Source of the DNA: Ignavibacteriales bacterium
Lineage (GTDB): Bacteria > Bacteroidota > Ignavibacteria > Ignavibacteriales > Ignavibacteriaceae
DNA length: 64,000 bases
Direction of reading: 5' to 3'
Assembly: GCA_016707115.1 (NCBI GenBank)
Contig: JADJIH010000021.1
Span: 62,001-126,000, forward strand
This document shows positions 62,672 through 64,000 of the stretch, one piece after another. Made by a program: the position numbers and the translations under genes. Within the stretch, counting starts at the first letter, position 1; the number at the start of each line of letters is the position of its first letter. A model generated the notes under the pieces. The model saw only the letters and a list, made by a program, of their open reading frames with translations. It did no database searches and was not told the origin of the DNA.

Positions 62672-64000
62672 ATGAAACGATTTCTATTAGTTTCGCTATT
62701 CCTGTTTTCCTCTTCATTGTTCGCTCAGGCTACAATAGATTTTGAAACTGTCGGACAAGATTTTGTTTGGACCATATTTGCTAATGGACCAAACCAAGAC
62801 TCAACAGATTACGCTGTTGTCCCAAATCCATCTGTTTCAGGACTTAATACATCAAGTCACGTTGGTAGATATATGGTTCGTGCTAATGCTGATCCTTGGT
62901 CAGGTATATGGACAGATAGTATAGATTCTTTTACGTTAACAGCAGATAATGCTATGATTAAAGTATTAGTGTATAAAGATGTTATCTCAAATTTTAATTT
63001 AAAATTAGAAGGCTTTGCTGGAGTACACGATAATAATGTTCCAAACACAGTTACCAATCAGTGGGAAGAATTAGTATTTGATTATACTGCAGACATAGGT
63101 AAAACAGTTACAAGAATGACAATCATTCCTGATTTTCCATCAGCTAGAACTGCTGGAAGTATGAATTATTTTGATCGTATTCAGTTTATCGAACCAGTCA
63201 TTCCAACAGTACCAACAATTGATTTTGAAACCGTTGGTAACAGCTGGGTCTGGAATATTTTTTCACAAGGAACCGGTGGCAGTTTTGATATTGTTGCAAA
63301 TCCAAGTGTTGGTGGTTTAAATACCTCTGATAGTTGTGCTATGCTCTCCGTTGCCGCAAATGGTGATCCTTGGGCAGGAGTTTGGTGTTCAGATTTTCCA
63401 GATCTAACTTTAGATGCTACCAACTGTATGATTAAAGTTCTGGTATATAAAGATGTTATCTCTAATTTTAATGTTAAATTAGAAGGATTTGCTGGTCAGC
63501 ATGATAATAATGTTCCTAATACAGTTATTAATCAATGGGAAGAATTGACCTTTGATTATTCTTCTGACATAGGTAAAACAGCTGCAACACTAACTATCAT
63601 CCCTGATTTTCCTGCAGCAAGAAATTATGCTAGTATTAACTATTTTGATAATATCCGATTTACTCCACAAGTTGTTCCAGTTGAACTAACATCTTTTGCC
63701 GGTGCTTTTGTTGGTAATAATGTTGAATTAAATTGGTCAACAGCTACAGAACTTAACAACAGAGGATTTGAAATTCAGAGAAGTATTAATGGGTCCCAAT
63801 TTGCAACGGTTGCATTTGTTGAAGGACAAGGAACAACAACTGAAATTCAACAATATTCTTTTACTGATCGCAATGTTGAATCTCGTGTAAACTATGCATA
63901 CAGATTAAAACAAATCGATTATAATGGTGATTATGAATTTTCACAAGTTGTAAATATAGGATTTACTTTACCATTAGAATTTGTTCTCGAACAAAACTAT
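62672..64000 (+). CDS. secreted duplicated-domain protein with type IX-type C-terminus (cut by window edge)
   Basis: The frame starts at ATG 62672 (Shine-Dalgarno AGGAGAG) and is still open at the window end (443 residues visible). A Sec signal peptide (about 1-19, MKRFLLVSLFLFSSSLFAQ) is followed by two tandem copies of one domain (about 22-172 and 183-331), sharing TIDFETVG, DPW-x-G-x-W, VLVYKDVISNFN, EGFAG and DNNVPNTV. They look like beta-sandwich carbohydrate-binding modules. A fibronectin-like module follows (VELTSFAGAFVGNNVELNWS), and the last residues LPLEFVLEQNY are the lead-in of an Ignavibacteria type IX sorting tail. Likely a surface glycan-binding protein; substrate unknown. Confidence 0.88.
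   Translation, partial: MKRFLLVSLFLFSSSLFAQATIDFETVGQDFVWTIFANGPNQDSTDYAVVPNPSVSGLNTSSHVGRYMVRANADPWSGIWTDSIDSFTLTADNAMIKVLVYKDVISNFNLKLEGFAGVHDNNVPNTVTNQWEELVFDYTADIGKTVTRMTIIPDFPSARTAGSMNYFDRIQFIEPVIPTVPTIDFETVGNSWVWNIFSQGTGGSFDIVANPSVGGLNTSDSCAMLSVAANGDPWAGVWCSDFPDLTLDATNCMIKVLVYKDVISNFNVKLEGFAGQHDNNVPNTVINQWEELTFDYSSDIGKTAATLTIIPDFPAARNYASINYFDNIRFTPQVVPVELTSFAGAFVGNNVELNWSTATELNNRGFEIQRSINGSQFATVAFVEGQGTTTEIQQYSFTDRNVESRVNYAYRLKQIDYNGDYEFSQVVNIGFTLPLEFVLEQNY
62738..63663 (+). repeat. tandem intragenic duplication of about 480 bp unit
   Basis: The two domain copies of the secreted protein remain recognisable at the DNA level, e.g. TATAAAGATGTTATCTC in both and GATAATAATGTTCC in both, offset by about 482 bases. 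This points to a fairly recent duplication. Confidence 0.8.

Noticed and set aside
1..64000. CRISPR arrays, insertion sequences, tRNA or rRNA genes
   Set aside because: No regularly spaced direct repeats, transposase frames, or cloverleaf-like/ribosomal sequences were recognised; tRNA detection by eye is limited.

Overview
The window is an A/T-rich, almost gene-saturated stretch in which every supported gene is on the + strand. It is best read as the main motility locus of a diderm bacterium of the Ignavibacteria (Bacteroidota/Ignavibacteriota side). The evidence is a complete flagellar set including the L- and P-ring proteins FlgH and FlgI (so an outer membrane is present), together with a secreted protein at the right edge whose fibronectin-like tail ends in the lead-in of a Por/type IX sorting domain. 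The lineage call is inference from protein style, not from a marker gene.

Layout. 1-3126: two chemoreceptors, the first cut by the window edge. 3288-10285: HEAT-repeat protein, then cheR, two cheY-like genes, a CheZ-type phosphatase, cheA, cheB and a small Cys-containing protein. 10406-23612: rod, MS-ring, C-ring, export ATPase and hook genes (flgB-flgC-X-fliE-fliF-G-H-I-J-motE-like-fliK-flgD-TIGR02530-flgE), closed by a clear terminator. 23766-33020: fliL-M-N-O-P-Q-R-flhB-flhA-flhF-flhG. 33099-37339: small membrane protein, fliA (sigma-28), two HDOD proteins, a kinase-like protein lacking its phospho-acceptor His, small membrane protein. 37356-45097: flgF-G-A-H-I-J-N-K-L. 45094-50624: first stator pair, fliW-csrA, REC-Hpt protein, second stator pair of a different type, two response regulators. 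50688-62464: an unknown protein and five sensor kinases, two of them hybrids. 62672-end: secreted duplicated-domain protein behind a perfect LacI/CcpA-type palindrome.

How it works together. CheA/CheB/CheR/CheY/CheZ process receptor signals, and CheY-P would act on FliM, whose N-terminus carries the usual docking peptide. The CheZ here ends in two copies of what looks like the same peptide. Strong -24/-12 (sigma-54) promoter matches sit before fliL and before the fliA group, with weaker ones before flgB and two kinases, suggesting a sigma-54 to sigma-28 cascade plus FliW/CsrA post-transcriptional control.

A technical caution dominates the middle of the window. Eight genes (unknown small gene, fliK, flgE, flhA, flhG, kinase-like protein, flgF, flgJ) are broken at nine places, and every break is repaired by adding one base to a short A or T run. 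I treat these as probable sequencing/assembly errors and give whole-gene spans. No CRISPR array, insertion sequence, rRNA or tRNA was recognised. cheW, flagellin, fliD, fliS, flgM and any sigma-54 activator were not found in the window.
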